Below, piece after piece: positions 17,627-26,661 of a DNA stretch of 33,008 nt. Every line of letters begins with the position of its first letter. Within the stretch, counting starts at the first letter, position 1. The notes under the pieces were generated by a model that saw only the letters and a program-made list of their open reading frames with translations, was not told the origin of the DNA and ran no database searches. Origin of the DNA: Sphingomonas sanguinis NBRC 13937 (GTDB lineage Bacteria; Pseudomonadota; Alphaproteobacteria; Sphingomonadales; Sphingomonadaceae); contig NZ_BCTY01000041.1 of NCBI RefSeq assembly GCF_001591005.1, positions 1-33,008 on the forward strand, written 5' to 3'. The position numbers were made by a program, and so were the translations under genes.

Positions 17627-19759
17627 ATGCGTTTTTATGCCCTTCTCTGCTGTGTCGCCACGTCAGCGCTGGCCGTCCCTGCCCTGGCCCAGACGCGAGG
17701 GATTCCCGCCGCCGACCCGGACCAGCCCTCGACCGGCCAGAGCAGCGATATCGTGGTGACCGCCAAGCGGCTGGATGAAGCGCGCGAGCATATTCAGCCC
17801 AGCCTGGGCGCCTCCAATTATGAAATCTCCAGCGCGACGATCAAGGCGCTGCCCGGTGGCGAGAACCAGCAGTTCAACCAGATCCTGCTCCAGGCGCCCG
17901 GCATCGTGCAGGACGGCTTCGGCCAGTTCCACGTCCGCGACGATCATAACGGCCTACAATATCGCATCAACGGCACCATCCTGCCCGAAGGGCTGGCGGT
18001 GTTCGGCCAGACGCTGTCGCCGCGCCTGGTCGACAAGGTCAACATCCTGACCGGCGCGCTGCCCGCGCAATACGGCCTGCGTACCGCGGGCGTGATCGAC
18101 ATCACCACCAAGAGCGGGCTGTTCGACAATGGCGGCACCGCCTCCATTTACGGCGGCAGCCACAACACCATCCAGCCTAGCCTGACCTATGGCGGCTCGT
18201 CCGGCAGCACCAACTACTTCGTATCGGGCGATTACCGGCACAGCGGCTTAGGGATTGAGAGCGTCGATGGCCGGTCGAACCCGGTGCATGACGATACCGA
18301 CCAATATCAGGGCTTCGCCTATGTCGACCATATCCTGGACGACCAGAACCGCTTGTCCTTCGTCGGCGGCTATTCCAACCAGTGGTTCCAGATTCCCAAC
18401 CCCGTCGGCCAGCAGCCGAGCGCCGGGTGGAGCGTCGGCGGTCAGACCGCCTTCCCCAGCGAAAAGCTGAACGAGACGCAGCTGGAAAAGACCGGCTTCG
18501 GCCAGATCGCCCTGCTCCACGATGCCGAGCCGCTGACCGTCCAGGCCTCGCTCTTCGCGCGCTATTCGTCGCTGCGCTATCGCCCCGACGTGCTGGGCGA
18601 GCTGCTGTATAACGGCCAGGCGCAGCAGGCCTATAAGCAGGACTTCGCGATCGGCGGACAGGTCGATGCGGTCTATCATGTCGGCACCGCCCACACGCTG
18701 CGCGGCGGTTTGCTGGTGACGCGCGATCGCTCGACCAGCGATACCAGCACCAGCGTCTTTCCGGTCGACGGCAACGGCGCGCAGACCGGCGAGCCCGTCG
18801 TGATCGTCGACAATGGCGGCAAGACCGCGACCAGCTTCAGCGCGTACCTTCAGGACGAGTGGAAGCTCGCCCCCAAGCTGACGCTGAACTACGGCGCGCG
18901 CTACGACCTGTATAATGGCTATCGGCGCGAGGGGCAGGTGTCGCCGCGCGTCAACCTGGTCTGGCAGCCGGACGACACCTATACGCTGCACGCGGGCTAT
19001 TCGCGCTATTTCGTGCCGCCGCCCTTCGAGCTGGTCGGCAATACCAGCATCGCCAAGTTCGTCGGCACCAGCGCCTATCCCGCCAATCCGCTGAACGACG
19101 TGCCCTTTGCCGAGCGCCAGGATTATTTCGACGCCGGATTCCAGGCCAAGCTCAGCCGTTACTTCACCTATGGCATCGACGCCTATTACCGCATCTCGAA
19201 GAACCTGATCGACGAGGGGCAGTTCGGCGCGCCGATCATCCTGACCCCGTTCAATTACAAACAGGGGCGGATCGGCGGCATCGAGGCCAATGTCAGCTAT
19301 CAGCGTGGGCCCGTGCTGGCCTATGCCAACTTCGCCGCCGCCAAGGCGAAGGGGCGCAACATCGTCTCCAGCCAGTTCAGCTTCTCGCCCGACGACCTGG
19401 CCTATATCGCCAACCGGTACATCTATCTGGATCACGACCAGACCTTCACCGGATCGGCGGGCATCTCCTATGCGGTGGCGGAAGGAACGAAGCTGGGCGG
19501 CAGCATGATCTATGGTTCCGGCCTGCGCCGCGACGACGACGTGAACGACGTTCCCAACGGTGCCAAGCTGTCGCCCTATGCGCAGTTCAATCTGACCGCG
19601 AGCCACCATCTGGCGGGGCCGAACCTCGACATCCGCTTCGATGTCATCAACGTGCTCGACCACAAATATGAAATCCGCGACGGAACCGGCGTGGGCGTCG
19701 GCGCGCCGCAATATGGGCCGCGGCGCGGGTTCTTCGTCGGCGTATCCAAGGCGTTCTGA
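17627..19759 (+). CDS. TonB-dependent outer-membrane receptor
   Basis: A 710-residue protein with a signal peptide (MRFYALLCCVATSALAVPALAQ). SSDIVVTAKRLDEAR near 40-55 precedes the plug domain, whose markers are NQILLQAPGIVQDGFGQFHVRDDHNGLQYRINGTILPEG and LTGALPAQYGLRTAGVIDITTKSG at about 160-185. The rest is beta-barrel with alternating aromatic strands. The final residue is Phe (GVSKAF), the usual signal for outer-membrane insertion. ATG 17627 has GGGG upstream; a TTG 12 bases earlier is less likely. It is shorter than most sugar receptors of this family. It would import a ligand using TonB energy; substrate not identified. No regulator or periplasmic binding protein is paired with it. Confidence 0.92.
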   Translation: MRFYALLCCVATSALAVPALAQTRGIPAADPDQPSTGQSSDIVVTAKRLDEAREHIQPSLGASNYEISSATIKALPGGENQQFNQILLQAPGIVQDGFGQFHVRDDHNGLQYRINGTILPEGLAVFGQTLSPRLVDKVNILTGALPAQYGLRTAGVIDITTKSGLFDNGGTASIYGGSHNTIQPSLTYGGSSGSTNYFVSGDYRHSGLGIESVDGRSNPVHDDTDQYQGFAYVDHILDDQNRLSFVGGYSNQWFQIPNPVGQQPSAGWSVGGQTAFPSEKLNETQLEKTGFGQIALLHDAEPLTVQASLFARYSSLRYRPDVLGELLYNGQAQQAYKQDFAIGGQVDAVYHVGTAHTLRGGLLVTRDRSTSDTSTSVFPVDGNGAQTGEPVVIVDNGGKTATSFSAYLQDEWKLAPKLTLNYGARYDLYNGYRREGQVSPRVNLVWQPDDTYTLHAGYSRYFVPPPFELVGNTSIAKFVGTSAYPANPLNDVPFAERQDYFDAGFQAKLSRYFTYGIDAYYRISKNLIDEGQFGAPIILTPFNYKQGRIGGIEANVSYQRGPVLAYANFAAAKAKGRNIVSSQFSFSPDDLAYIANRYIYLDHDQTFTGSAGISYAVAEGTKLGGSMIYGSGLRRDDDVNDVPNGAKLSPYAQFNLTASHHLAGPNLDIRFDVINVLDHKYEIRDGTGVGVGAPQYGPRRGFFVGVSKAF

Positions 19760-19769
19760 CGAATCCACT

Positions 19770-19894
19770 CCTCCCCGGCACGGGGAGGGGGACCATCCGC
19801 AGGATGGTGGAGGGGGGCTTCCCCAAGGGAAGACCTGTGGGAAAGCCCCCCTCCGTCAGCGCTGTGCGCTGCCACCTCTCCGCGAGCGGGGAGG
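19770..19894. repeat. Hairpin-rich intergenic repeat, copy A
   Basis: This 125-base element lies between two convergent genes and consists of nested dyads: CCTCCCC-GGCAC-GGGGAGG at 19770-19788, ACCATCC-GCA-GGATGGT at 19792-19808, a perfect 12-bp pair GGAGGGGGGCTT (19809-19820) with AAGCCCCCCTCC (19843-19854), CAGCGC-TGT-GCGCTG at 19857-19871, and CCTCTCCGCGAGCGGGGAGG at 19875-19894. Read on the minus strand it shares the order of blocks with copy B. It may also terminate transcription in both directions, although no T-run follows. Confidence 0.75.
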
Positions 19895-19900
19895 ATCGCT

Positions 19901-21676
19901 TCACCCGATCCCGTATTTCCTGATCTTGTCCGGCAACCGCTTGTCGAGCGCGGTCGCCAGCGCGCGGTCATGCGCGGCCTCGGTCGTCTGGCCCAGATGC
20001 TCCTCGGCCAGCGAACGGCCATAGAGCGCCCAGGGCCGCCTGGGATCGATCGCCAGCGCGGCGTTGAAGTCGGCGAGCGCGGCGCGGTCGTCCTTCTGGC
20101 GCAGATGGAGGAAGGCGCGGCTGTCGAGGAAGCTGGGGTTGGTCGGGACCGCGTGGACGGCGGCGTTGCAGTCGCCCATCGCCTTGTCCAGATCCTTGCC
20201 CGCCAGCATCCGCGACCAGCATCGCCCGTTTTGCGCGGTGCTGCGCGCCGCATCCTCGCGGTGGGTGGACATCCACCCGTCATATTGCGCGATCGCCTGA
20301 TCGAACGCGTCCGCCCCCGAATAAAGCTGCGCCATCTGGAGCCGCGCGGCGGCCTCACGCGGCAACTGGCCGTTCAGCAGGTCGAGATCGGCGATCGTCC
20401 CCGCCGGATTGCCCGCGCGCAGCCGCAGTTCGGCACGGATCAACCGCGCGTGCGTGTCAGTGGGATCGAGGGTCAGCGTGGTGTTGAGATCGTCGATCGC
20501 CAGCACCGGCCGCCGCTGCTGCAGATAGGCGAGCGCACGCTCACGGGGATAGCGCGGCTCCTGGGGCGCCATCTGGATCGCCTTGGTGAAGTCGTCGATC
20601 GCATGCGGCAGGTCATGCTGGGTCACGTACATCGCGCCGCGACGGCTATACCCTTCCGCATCGGTCGGTGCGGCGGCATCCGTGCCGTTCTGCGCGACGA
20701 CGGCGGCGGTCGCGTCGGCATGGGCGACCGCGTTGAACAGCCGCCCGCCATTATAGGTGAAATAGATGCGGTGCTGGAGGTTGGAGACATAGAGGCGATG
20801 CGACACGAAAAAGTCCGCGCCCAGCAGCATGTCGGTATCGAGCATGCCCAGATCGGCGAAGTGGAGGCGCACATTGTGCAGTTCCTCATTGCCGATCTTC
20901 AGCAGCTTGAACTTCGCGGTCCAGCCCTGGACGACGCGGCGGCCCATGCCGCTTTCCCATCCCGCCGCCTCGACCCCGGGATCGCCCGGATGCACGCCCG
21001 CCCGCGCCGCGCCGCGAAGGCTGATCACCGTCTGCGGCGCGCCAGTATCGAAGGTCGCGTTCAGCTTCGCCCCGTCCAGCTCGACCGTGCCGACCGTATG
21101 GTTGTGCGCGGCCTCCTTCGTCTCGATGGGAATCTCGAAAAAGGGCTGACCCTTGGTCCAATAGGCCATGGCCGCGCGGCCGCAGCCCATCGGCTTGAAC
21201 AGGCGGACCATGCCGCCGGGCAGATCATATTCGACATCGGCCAGGCCCAGGACATTCTGGCCGATCAACCCGCTCTGGCCGATATCGCTGCCCGCGACCG
21301 TGAACTGGACATTGGGTATATCGAGCCCGGCCAGGGAGAAATGCCGGACGGTGGCGACCGTCGCATCGGTGCCGCCGCCGATCCCCCCCAGCCGCATGCC
21401 GTTCGGCAGAGGCTGTTGCGGCAGATCGAACTCATGCGCGACGGCGGGCCAGATATTGCTGAAAAAGGCACCGCTATCGAGGATGAAGGGCGCCGGTCTG
21501 CCGTTGATCCGCGTATCGACCACCGCGCGCATGCCCTGCATCGTGACGGGGATCGCCGCCATCTGCCCGACCTTGCACGACGTCTCCGCCCAGACGGGTG
21601 TCGCCGCCCCGCTCATCAGGCCAGCCCAGAATGCCGCCTTGCCCCACATCCCGATCATCGGCGCCACCATCCCCAT
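19901..21676 (-). CDS. Periplasmic tandem retropepsin-like protease with TPR repeats
   Basis: A 591-residue exported protein. The signal peptide is at about 1-30 (GLMSGAATPVWA, cleavage near 30). Two retropepsin-like aspartic protease domains follow: FILDSGAFFSNI with D67-S-G, and NATFDTGAPQTVISL with D210-T-G. Each domain has the later hydrophobic-hydrophobic-Gly motif (SGLIGQNVLG; DMLLGADFF). Residues about 345-580 form at least five TPR-like helical repeats. Canonical retropepsins act as homodimers; here both halves are in one chain, with D-S-G replacing D-T-G in the first. It probably processes periplasmic proteins or anchors a complex through the TPRs. ATG 21649 is an alternative start. 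It stands alone between the two intergenic repeat copies. Confidence 0.82.
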   Translation of the reverse strand: MGMVAPMIGMWGKAAFWAGLMSGAATPVWAETSCKVGQMAAIPVTMQGMRAVVDTRINGRPAPFILDSGAFFSNIWPAVAHEFDLPQQPLPNGMRLGGIGGGTDATVATVRHFSLAGLDIPNVQFTVAGSDIGQSGLIGQNVLGLADVEYDLPGGMVRLFKPMGCGRAAMAYWTKGQPFFEIPIETKEAAHNHTVGTVELDGAKLNATFDTGAPQTVISLRGAARAGVHPGDPGVEAAGWESGMGRRVVQGWTAKFKLLKIGNEELHNVRLHFADLGMLDTDMLLGADFFVSHRLYVSNLQHRIYFTYNGGRLFNAVAHADATAAVVAQNGTDAAAPTDAEGYSRRGAMYVTQHDLPHAIDDFTKAIQMAPQEPRYPRERALAYLQQRRPVLAIDDLNTTLTLDPTDTHARLIRAELRLRAGNPAGTIADLDLLNGQLPREAAARLQMAQLYSGADAFDQAIAQYDGWMSTHREDAARSTAQNGRCWSRMLAGKDLDKAMGDCNAAVHAVPTNPSFLDSRAFLHLRQKDDRAALADFNAALAIDPRRPWALYGRSLAEEHLGQTTEAAHDRALATALDKRLPDKIRKYGIG

Positions 21677-21756
21677 GCCAGCTTGCGGACACGAGCCTAT
21701 CAGCAGCGGGAACCGGCGAAGATGACGGCGGCCTTACATTCGCGAAATCCAGCCTG

Positions 21757-21877
21757 ATTCCTCCCCTGCAAGGGGAGGTGGCAGGCCGTCAGGCCTGACG
21801 GAGGGGTGTCGCGCTGTCGAGAGGGGGACACCCCTCCGACGCGCTTTGCGCGCCACCTCCCCTGCGAGGGGAGGAAT
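21757..21877. repeat. Hairpin-rich intergenic repeat, copy B
   Basis: A 121-base element between the retropepsin gene start and the end of the Gfo/Idh gene. Outer arms 21757-21782 and 21852-21877 are inverted repeats matching at 23 of 26 positions, and each arm is itself a hairpin (CTCCCCT..AGGGGAG). Inside are the palindrome CGTCAGGCCTGACG at 21787-21800 and GGAGGGGTGTC (21800-21810) paired with GACACCCCTCC (21827-21837). It carries the block order CCTCCCC, GGAGGTGGCAG, CTGACGGAGGGG seen in copy A on the opposite strand, so both belong to one repeat family. Confidence 0.75.
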
Positions 21878-21888
21878 GAACTGAACGC

Positions 21889-22980
21889 TCACCCCAGCGT
21901 GATCCGCCGCCCTTCGCGCGCGGAGCGGTAGATCGCCTCGATCACCCGCATATCGGCCAGCCCCTCCTCGCCCGGCACCAGCGGGTCGGTGCCGTTCAGG
22001 ATGCAGCCAGCGAAATGGTCCAGCTGGCCAGCATGCTGGCCCTTGGGCACCGGCACCGACTGCGCCTCGGTCCGGCCGTCGCGGCGAATCCGCATCGCCT
22101 GGCCCTCATAGGCGGTGGCGGGCTCCAGTTCGATCCAGCCCTGCGTCCCGGTGACGCGGTACATATTGTGGTTCGAGCTGTAACTCGACACGCAGGTCGC
22201 CTCGATGCCCGATGGGAAGCGCAGCAGGAAGCTGATGCGATCCTCGACGGTGGCAAAGCGCGGGTCGCTACGGTCGGTGGACTCGATCGCGCTGACCTCG
22301 ACCGGGTCCTCGCCGGTCAGATAGCGGGTCGCGTTCAGGCTGTAGATGCCGATATCCATCAACGAGCCGCCGCCCGACCATTTGCGGTCGAGCCGCCACT
22401 GGTTCGGCTGCGCGTTGAAGCCATGGTCGGCGGTGATAATCCGGGTCGGCCCGACGAAACCCTTCTTCGCCAGGTCGATCGCCAGCTGGTTGTACGGCTC
22501 GAAGCGCGAGCGATATCCGATCATCAGCTTGCGCCCCGCCGCGCGGCACGCCGCGATCATCGTGCGGCATTCCGCGACGGAGACCGCCATCGGCTTCTCG
22601 CACATCACATGCTTGCCCGCCTTGGCCGCGCGCACCGTATATTCGGCATGCAGCGCATTGGGCAGGATCACATAGACGACATCCACATCCGGGTTGTCGC
22701 GAATGCGATCGAAGTCGGCATAGGAATAACGGTGGCTGGCGGGGATACCATATTTCTCGCCGAAGCGGGTCAGCTTCTCCGGTGTGCCGCTGACCAGCGC
22801 CACCAGCCGCGACTGGTCGCACTCGGCGAATTTCGACATGATCAGCTCGGCATAACGGCCCAGCCCGACGATCGCATAGCCGATCTTGCGGCCGCGCGGC
22901 GCGGCACAGGCGGTGCTGGCGGCCACGGCCAGGCCGGCACCCAGCCCCGCGATGATCGTCCGACGGTCGGCGTCGCGCAT
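21889..22980 (-). CDS. Tat-exported Gfo/Idh/MocA oxidoreductase, GFOR-like
   Basis: A 363-residue protein. The N-terminus DADRRTIIAGLGAGLAVAASTACA is a twin-arginine signal (RRTII plus hydrophobic core), so the enzyme folds with its cofactor and is exported. The Rossmann motif VGLGRYAE (about 38-45) is followed by the EKP motif (128-130, K129 catalytic), and the C-terminal domain contains GGGSLMDIGIYSLNATRYLTGEDP. The G-L-G-x-Y-A form, Tat signal and length resemble glucose-fructose oxidoreductase of Zymomonas, which keeps NADP tightly bound in the periplasm. Substrate here may be glucose or another sugar. ATG 22980 has GGGAGAGGATC upstream. Related glucose or myo-inositol dehydrogenases are normally cytoplasmic. 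Confidence 0.85.
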   Translation of the reverse strand: MRDADRRTIIAGLGAGLAVAASTACAAPRGRKIGYAIVGLGRYAELIMSKFAECDQSRLVALVSGTPEKLTRFGEKYGIPASHRYSYADFDRIRDNPDVDVVYVILPNALHAEYTVRAAKAGKHVMCEKPMAVSVAECRTMIAACRAAGRKLMIGYRSRFEPYNQLAIDLAKKGFVGPTRIITADHGFNAQPNQWRLDRKWSGGGSLMDIGIYSLNATRYLTGEDPVEVSAIESTDRSDPRFATVEDRISFLLRFPSGIEATCVSSYSSNHNMYRVTGTQGWIELEPATAYEGQAMRIRRDGRTEAQSVPVPKGQHAGQLDHFAGCILNGTDPLVPGEEGLADMRVIEAIYRSAREGRRITLG

Positions 22981-23066
22981 GATCCTCTCCCGTGATCCGG
23001 CGGGCATCATTCGCCCGCCGGATCAGAAGGTTATCATGACAGACCGTTCATCACCACCACCATGGA

Positions 23067-26000
23067 TCAGTAGGTCGTCCAGCCCTGGCTCGTCCCCGCA
23101 TAGCGCAGCGGCCGCGCATATTTGGCGAATTCCGCCTGCACCTCGGGCGTAGCGCGGGCCTTGGCCAGGGTCTGGAGGATCGCCTGCTCCGTCGGCGTCT
23201 GCGCCTCCGCCGTCTCGAAGGTCAGGAACTGGTCGAACACGTCGTCCCGTGCCTCCTCGTCACGCAACCGGGTCAGTAGCATATCGGCGGTGGCCTTCAC
23301 GTCGCCGCGACAGGCCGCGATCCGCGTCGCCGCGCCCCAATTCTCGGCGGGCTTGGCGGTCAGCTTGGCCTCGTCCGCCTTGGCCTCGTCCAACCGCCCC
23401 ATCCGGTGCAGCAGACAGGCGCGCCCCGCCCACACCCAGCCCTGGCCATAGCCGCTCAACCGACCGAGATGCTGGGTCGCCAGATCGTTGAAGCTGTCGA
23501 GCGCCGCCTGATCCTTGCCCGTCGCGCCCAAGATCTCCGCGCGGTTGATGGCGATCGAGGCCAGTTCGGGATATTGCTCCATGCCCAGCCCGATCACCAG
23601 GTCCAGTGCCGCGACCGCGTCGTCGGGCCGTCCCGCCATCCTCAGCGCGGCGGCATATTCGTTGACCAGCCAGAAGCCGTCCGAGCCGACCGTCTCGATG
23701 CGGGCGCGGTCGGTGGCGAGCGGCTTGCCCGCCGCGATCGCCTCGTCGAAACGCCCCAGCGCGCGCAGGGCCTGTATCTGCTGCGACACCACCTTGTAGT
23801 TGGTGGGGGCAGCCTTGGCGGCCGCCGTCGCCCGCTTGGCATCGGCCTGCAGCGCGCTGCGGAAATGATCGGCCATCATCCGGTCCATCTCCGGCCAGAA
23901 GGCCTGATAGCGCCGCTCGGCCGCCAGCGAGACCAGGGTTCTGGTCGACGGCTCCTTGGCGAGCAGGGCACGCGCCTCCGCCACATGGCCGCGACGGGCA
24001 TGAGCGAAGATCGCACAACCCAGCATGGAGTCGCCGAACGCGGTTCGCGGCGCCTGTTGCCACCCTGCGCCGGCCAGCGCCAGGCAGATATCCTCACGCG
24101 CCACCCGGCGCTTCTCGGGCGCCAGCGCCTGTACCTTCTGGAATGCGCCTTGAACCCACAGGTCCTCCAGGCTGACGACGATGGCGGGTTGCACGGCCTG
24201 GGTCCGCTGAAACGCCTTGGCCACGCTGTCACCGGTGCCGAGATCGATCTCGTAACCGATCCACAGCCGGAACATCTCGGGATTGCCGGCATATTGCGCG
24301 GCGGCGGACTGGAAGGCGGCGAGCGCGGCCTGCGGGCGGCGCAGATCGGCGAGCAGGCCGCCCTTCATCCCCTCGATCAGCCCCGCCGTGGGCGAGGGAC
24401 GCGGCAACCGGTCCAACATGCCCGTGACCAGGGTCAGCGCCTCGATCTTCGACGCTTGGTCGGGTTTCTGCATCAACGCCTGGACCTTTTCCATGTCCGG
24501 GCGAATCTGGGCGAGGAGGGCGCGGTCCAGGCCATCGGGCATCTCGGCGGGCGGCACCGCCTTTTCGAGGTAGAACTCGATCCCCGCCTCGTCCTTCAAC
24601 GTGTCGGAGACGGCATAGACCCCCTCCGCCTCGCTCGCCGGAACCTGATCGCGCGGACCGGTTTCCAGATGATAGGCCATGCGCAGCCCGTCGGGCAGCT
24701 TGGTGCTGCGCCGGGTGAACACCACCGCCCCGCCCTTGGCCTCGATATCGTCCAGCGGGTCGAGCGGACGGCCCTTGGCGCGCAGCTCGATCACGTGGTC
24801 GGTGACGACATGATCGGGCAATGCCAGTGGGTTGCGGCGCGCATTGGCCTGACGGTCGGGCAGTATGTCCTGCACCGCATAGGCGCGGGTGATGAGCTTG
24901 GACGACAGCTTCGCCTTGTCGAACGCCTCGCGCGACAGTGTATAGTCCTCGACCATGGTCAGCGTGTTGGCGTCGCGGTCGTCCTTCAGGACCAGCGGGC
25001 GGGCCTCGGCCAGGCCGGGGAATCGCTTGCGGTAAAAGTCCAGATTGTTGTCCGCGATGCGGCGCGCCGACGAGGTGGACCAGCTGGCCCGCATCCCGTC
25101 CGCCCGTGCCTCGGTATAGCGCGTCTCGACATGCAGGGTCAGCGGCACCGCGCCCTTTTCGTCGACCGCGAACTGTTCGAGCACGTCCATCCGCCCGGCA
25201 TGATCGCCATAGCCCTCCATCTTCTCCAGCGCAGCCTGACCGGCGCGGATGGGCAGCGCATAGCCCAGGTCGGAGGCGACGATGGCGGTGCCGCGCCCGC
25301 CCCGGTGGGTGCCGGTCGGGTCGATCCACATCACCCGGCCATCCACCACGGCGCGCACGATCACATGGTCGAACTGCAACGGCGAGGGCAGTCGGTCGAT
25401 CAGCCGGTCGCCCGCGCTGGTCGAGACGAGCGCCGGAACCGCATCGATCCCCAACCGGCGCAGCGCGACCGCGAGCAACAGGCTCTTGTCCTTGCAATCG
25501 CCATAACCGCGCGCCAGCACGGTGGCGGGCCGCCGGGGCACGAACGAGCCCTCGCCCATCTCCTCGCCGACATAGCGGATATTGTCCTGTACCAGCCGCG
25601 ACGCCTCGGTCAGTCGGTCGGCCGCGCCCGGCGATGCCTTGGCAATGGCGTCCAGCCGCGCGGCGAAGTCGGGGGGCAAGGTCTCGTCACCCTTGTACAG
25701 CCCCTCCGCCCAGGCGGCGACCTCGCCCCAGCTCTTCATCGTCGAGATATCGACCCGGCCCCACTGGAAAGCGCCCGCGGGCACGTTACTCTCGCCCTTG
25801 GTCGGGGCGGGGTTGCGGGACACCCATTCCCATTCGGTGCCGCCATCGATCGCCCGCGTCTGGAACGCGATATCGCTATTTAGCGCCTTGAAGGCGGGCG
25901 TCATGCCGCTCGGCCAGACCAGCCGGATGCTGCGCATCCCCAAGGGGTCGGAGAAACGCTGCGAGAATTGGTGGAAGGAATGGCCCGGCCACAGCGCCGA

Positions 26001-26561
26001 GCGGGTGTGGACGATGGTGGCGTAATCGACCACGTCGCCGACCCGCACGTCGCGGACGTTCGCGATCACCTTCAGGCTACCGCTGACGATCCCGTCCTTC
26101 AGGTCGCTTTCACGCTCGACGACGCGGAATTGCGTATCCTTCGTCCGGTCGATGACCTGGCCGTCGCGGACGATGCGGACAAAGGCGATGCCGACGCTCT
26201 CGAACGCCGGATTATAGGTCAGCGTGATCTGGCCGGTCGATTCCAGCCCGCTGCGGTCGACCACCTTGCTCGCCAGTCGGAACCAGTCATCATGCCCGTC
26301 GGCGCGGGCGCGATATTGCTGGTCGTTGAGCAGATAGGCGGTGCCGTCCTGCGCGCCCTCGACCAGCGCCTGGGTCGCCGCGGGCACCGGGCGATCGCGA
26401 ATCCAGTCGGGCACGGCCTCGACCGCGACAGTCGGCATTGTCGCCTTCGTCTCGCTGGCCACCGCAACCGCCGCCGTTCCGGCGCACAGAGAGGCGATCG
26501 CCACCCCCGCCAGCAACGCAAACCCCATCCCCCGGCGTCGCGCCGTCATCGTCTTCGTCAC
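23067..26561 (-). CDS. Large exported DUF3857/transglutaminase-like/TPR protein
   Basis: A 1164-residue protein from GTG 26561, chosen because GGGGGAGG lies ten bases upstream; ATG 26549 is 12 bases further in. The signal peptide is near 12-36 (GFALLAGVAIASLCAGTAAVAVASE). A DUF3857 beta-rich domain spans about 60-270. A transglutaminase-like domain follows with the triad C356 in GYGDCKDKS, H399 in FDHVIV and D414 in WIDPT. Further beta domains occupy about 430-680. From about 690 to 1140 are helical repeats resembling TPRs, with segments such as ALAAFQSAAAQYAGNPEMF and FDEAIAAGKPLATDRARI. It is likely periplasmic; the triad suggests amidase or cross-linking chemistry, but the substrate is unknown. 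It is much longer than typical family members because of the repeat tail. Confidence 0.85.
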   Translation of the reverse strand: MTKTMTARRRGMGFALLAGVAIASLCAGTAAVAVASETKATMPTVAVEAVPDWIRDRPVPAATQALVEGAQDGTAYLLNDQQYRARADGHDDWFRLASKVVDRSGLESTGQITLTYNPAFESVGIAFVRIVRDGQVIDRTKDTQFRVVERESDLKDGIVSGSLKVIANVRDVRVGDVVDYATIVHTRSALWPGHSFHQFSQRFSDPLGMRSIRLVWPSGMTPAFKALNSDIAFQTRAIDGGTEWEWVSRNPAPTKGESNVPAGAFQWGRVDISTMKSWGEVAAWAEGLYKGDETLPPDFAARLDAIAKASPGAADRLTEASRLVQDNIRYVGEEMGEGSFVPRRPATVLARGYGDCKDKSLLLAVALRRLGIDAVPALVSTSAGDRLIDRLPSPLQFDHVIVRAVVDGRVMWIDPTGTHRGGRGTAIVASDLGYALPIRAGQAALEKMEGYGDHAGRMDVLEQFAVDEKGAVPLTLHVETRYTEARADGMRASWSTSSARRIADNNLDFYRKRFPGLAEARPLVLKDDRDANTLTMVEDYTLSREAFDKAKLSSKLITRAYAVQDILPDRQANARRNPLALPDHVVTDHVIELRAKGRPLDPLDDIEAKGGAVVFTRRSTKLPDGLRMAYHLETGPRDQVPASEAEGVYAVSDTLKDEAGIEFYLEKAVPPAEMPDGLDRALLAQIRPDMEKVQALMQKPDQASKIEALTLVTGMLDRLPRPSPTAGLIEGMKGGLLADLRRPQAALAAFQSAAAQYAGNPEMFRLWIGYEIDLGTGDSVAKAFQRTQAVQPAIVVSLEDLWVQGAFQKVQALAPEKRRVAREDICLALAGAGWQQAPRTAFGDSMLGCAIFAHARRGHVAEARALLAKEPSTRTLVSLAAERRYQAFWPEMDRMMADHFRSALQADAKRATAAAKAAPTNYKVVSQQIQALRALGRFDEAIAAGKPLATDRARIETVGSDGFWLVNEYAAALRMAGRPDDAVAALDLVIGLGMEQYPELASIAINRAEILGATGKDQAALDSFNDLATQHLGRLSGYGQGWVWAGRACLLHRMGRLDEAKADEAKLTAKPAENWGAATRIAACRGDVKATADMLLTRLRDEEARDDVFDQFLTFETAEAQTPTEQAILQTLAKARATPEVQAEFAKYARPLRYAGTSQGWTTY

Positions 26562-26661
26562 GCTTATGCTACCTCCCCCGAGATCGGCCAACGCTATGAG
26601 CCGCGCCGGGGACTGGCAAGAGGAATAGGTCTACCGGACCGGGACGATGGGACGCGCCCGA

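Noticed and set aside
18248..19768. Long open frame antisense to the TonB-dependent receptor gene
   Set aside because: Composition is rich in Arg/Ala/Asp repeats without family motifs, a usual by-product of codon bias in GC-rich genes; the sense frame has a clear receptor architecture.
23406..25883. 825-codon open frame antisense to the DUF3857 gene
   Set aside because: It lacks recognisable motifs, signal peptide or ribosome-binding site, while the sense frame has a catalytic triad and a well-placed start.
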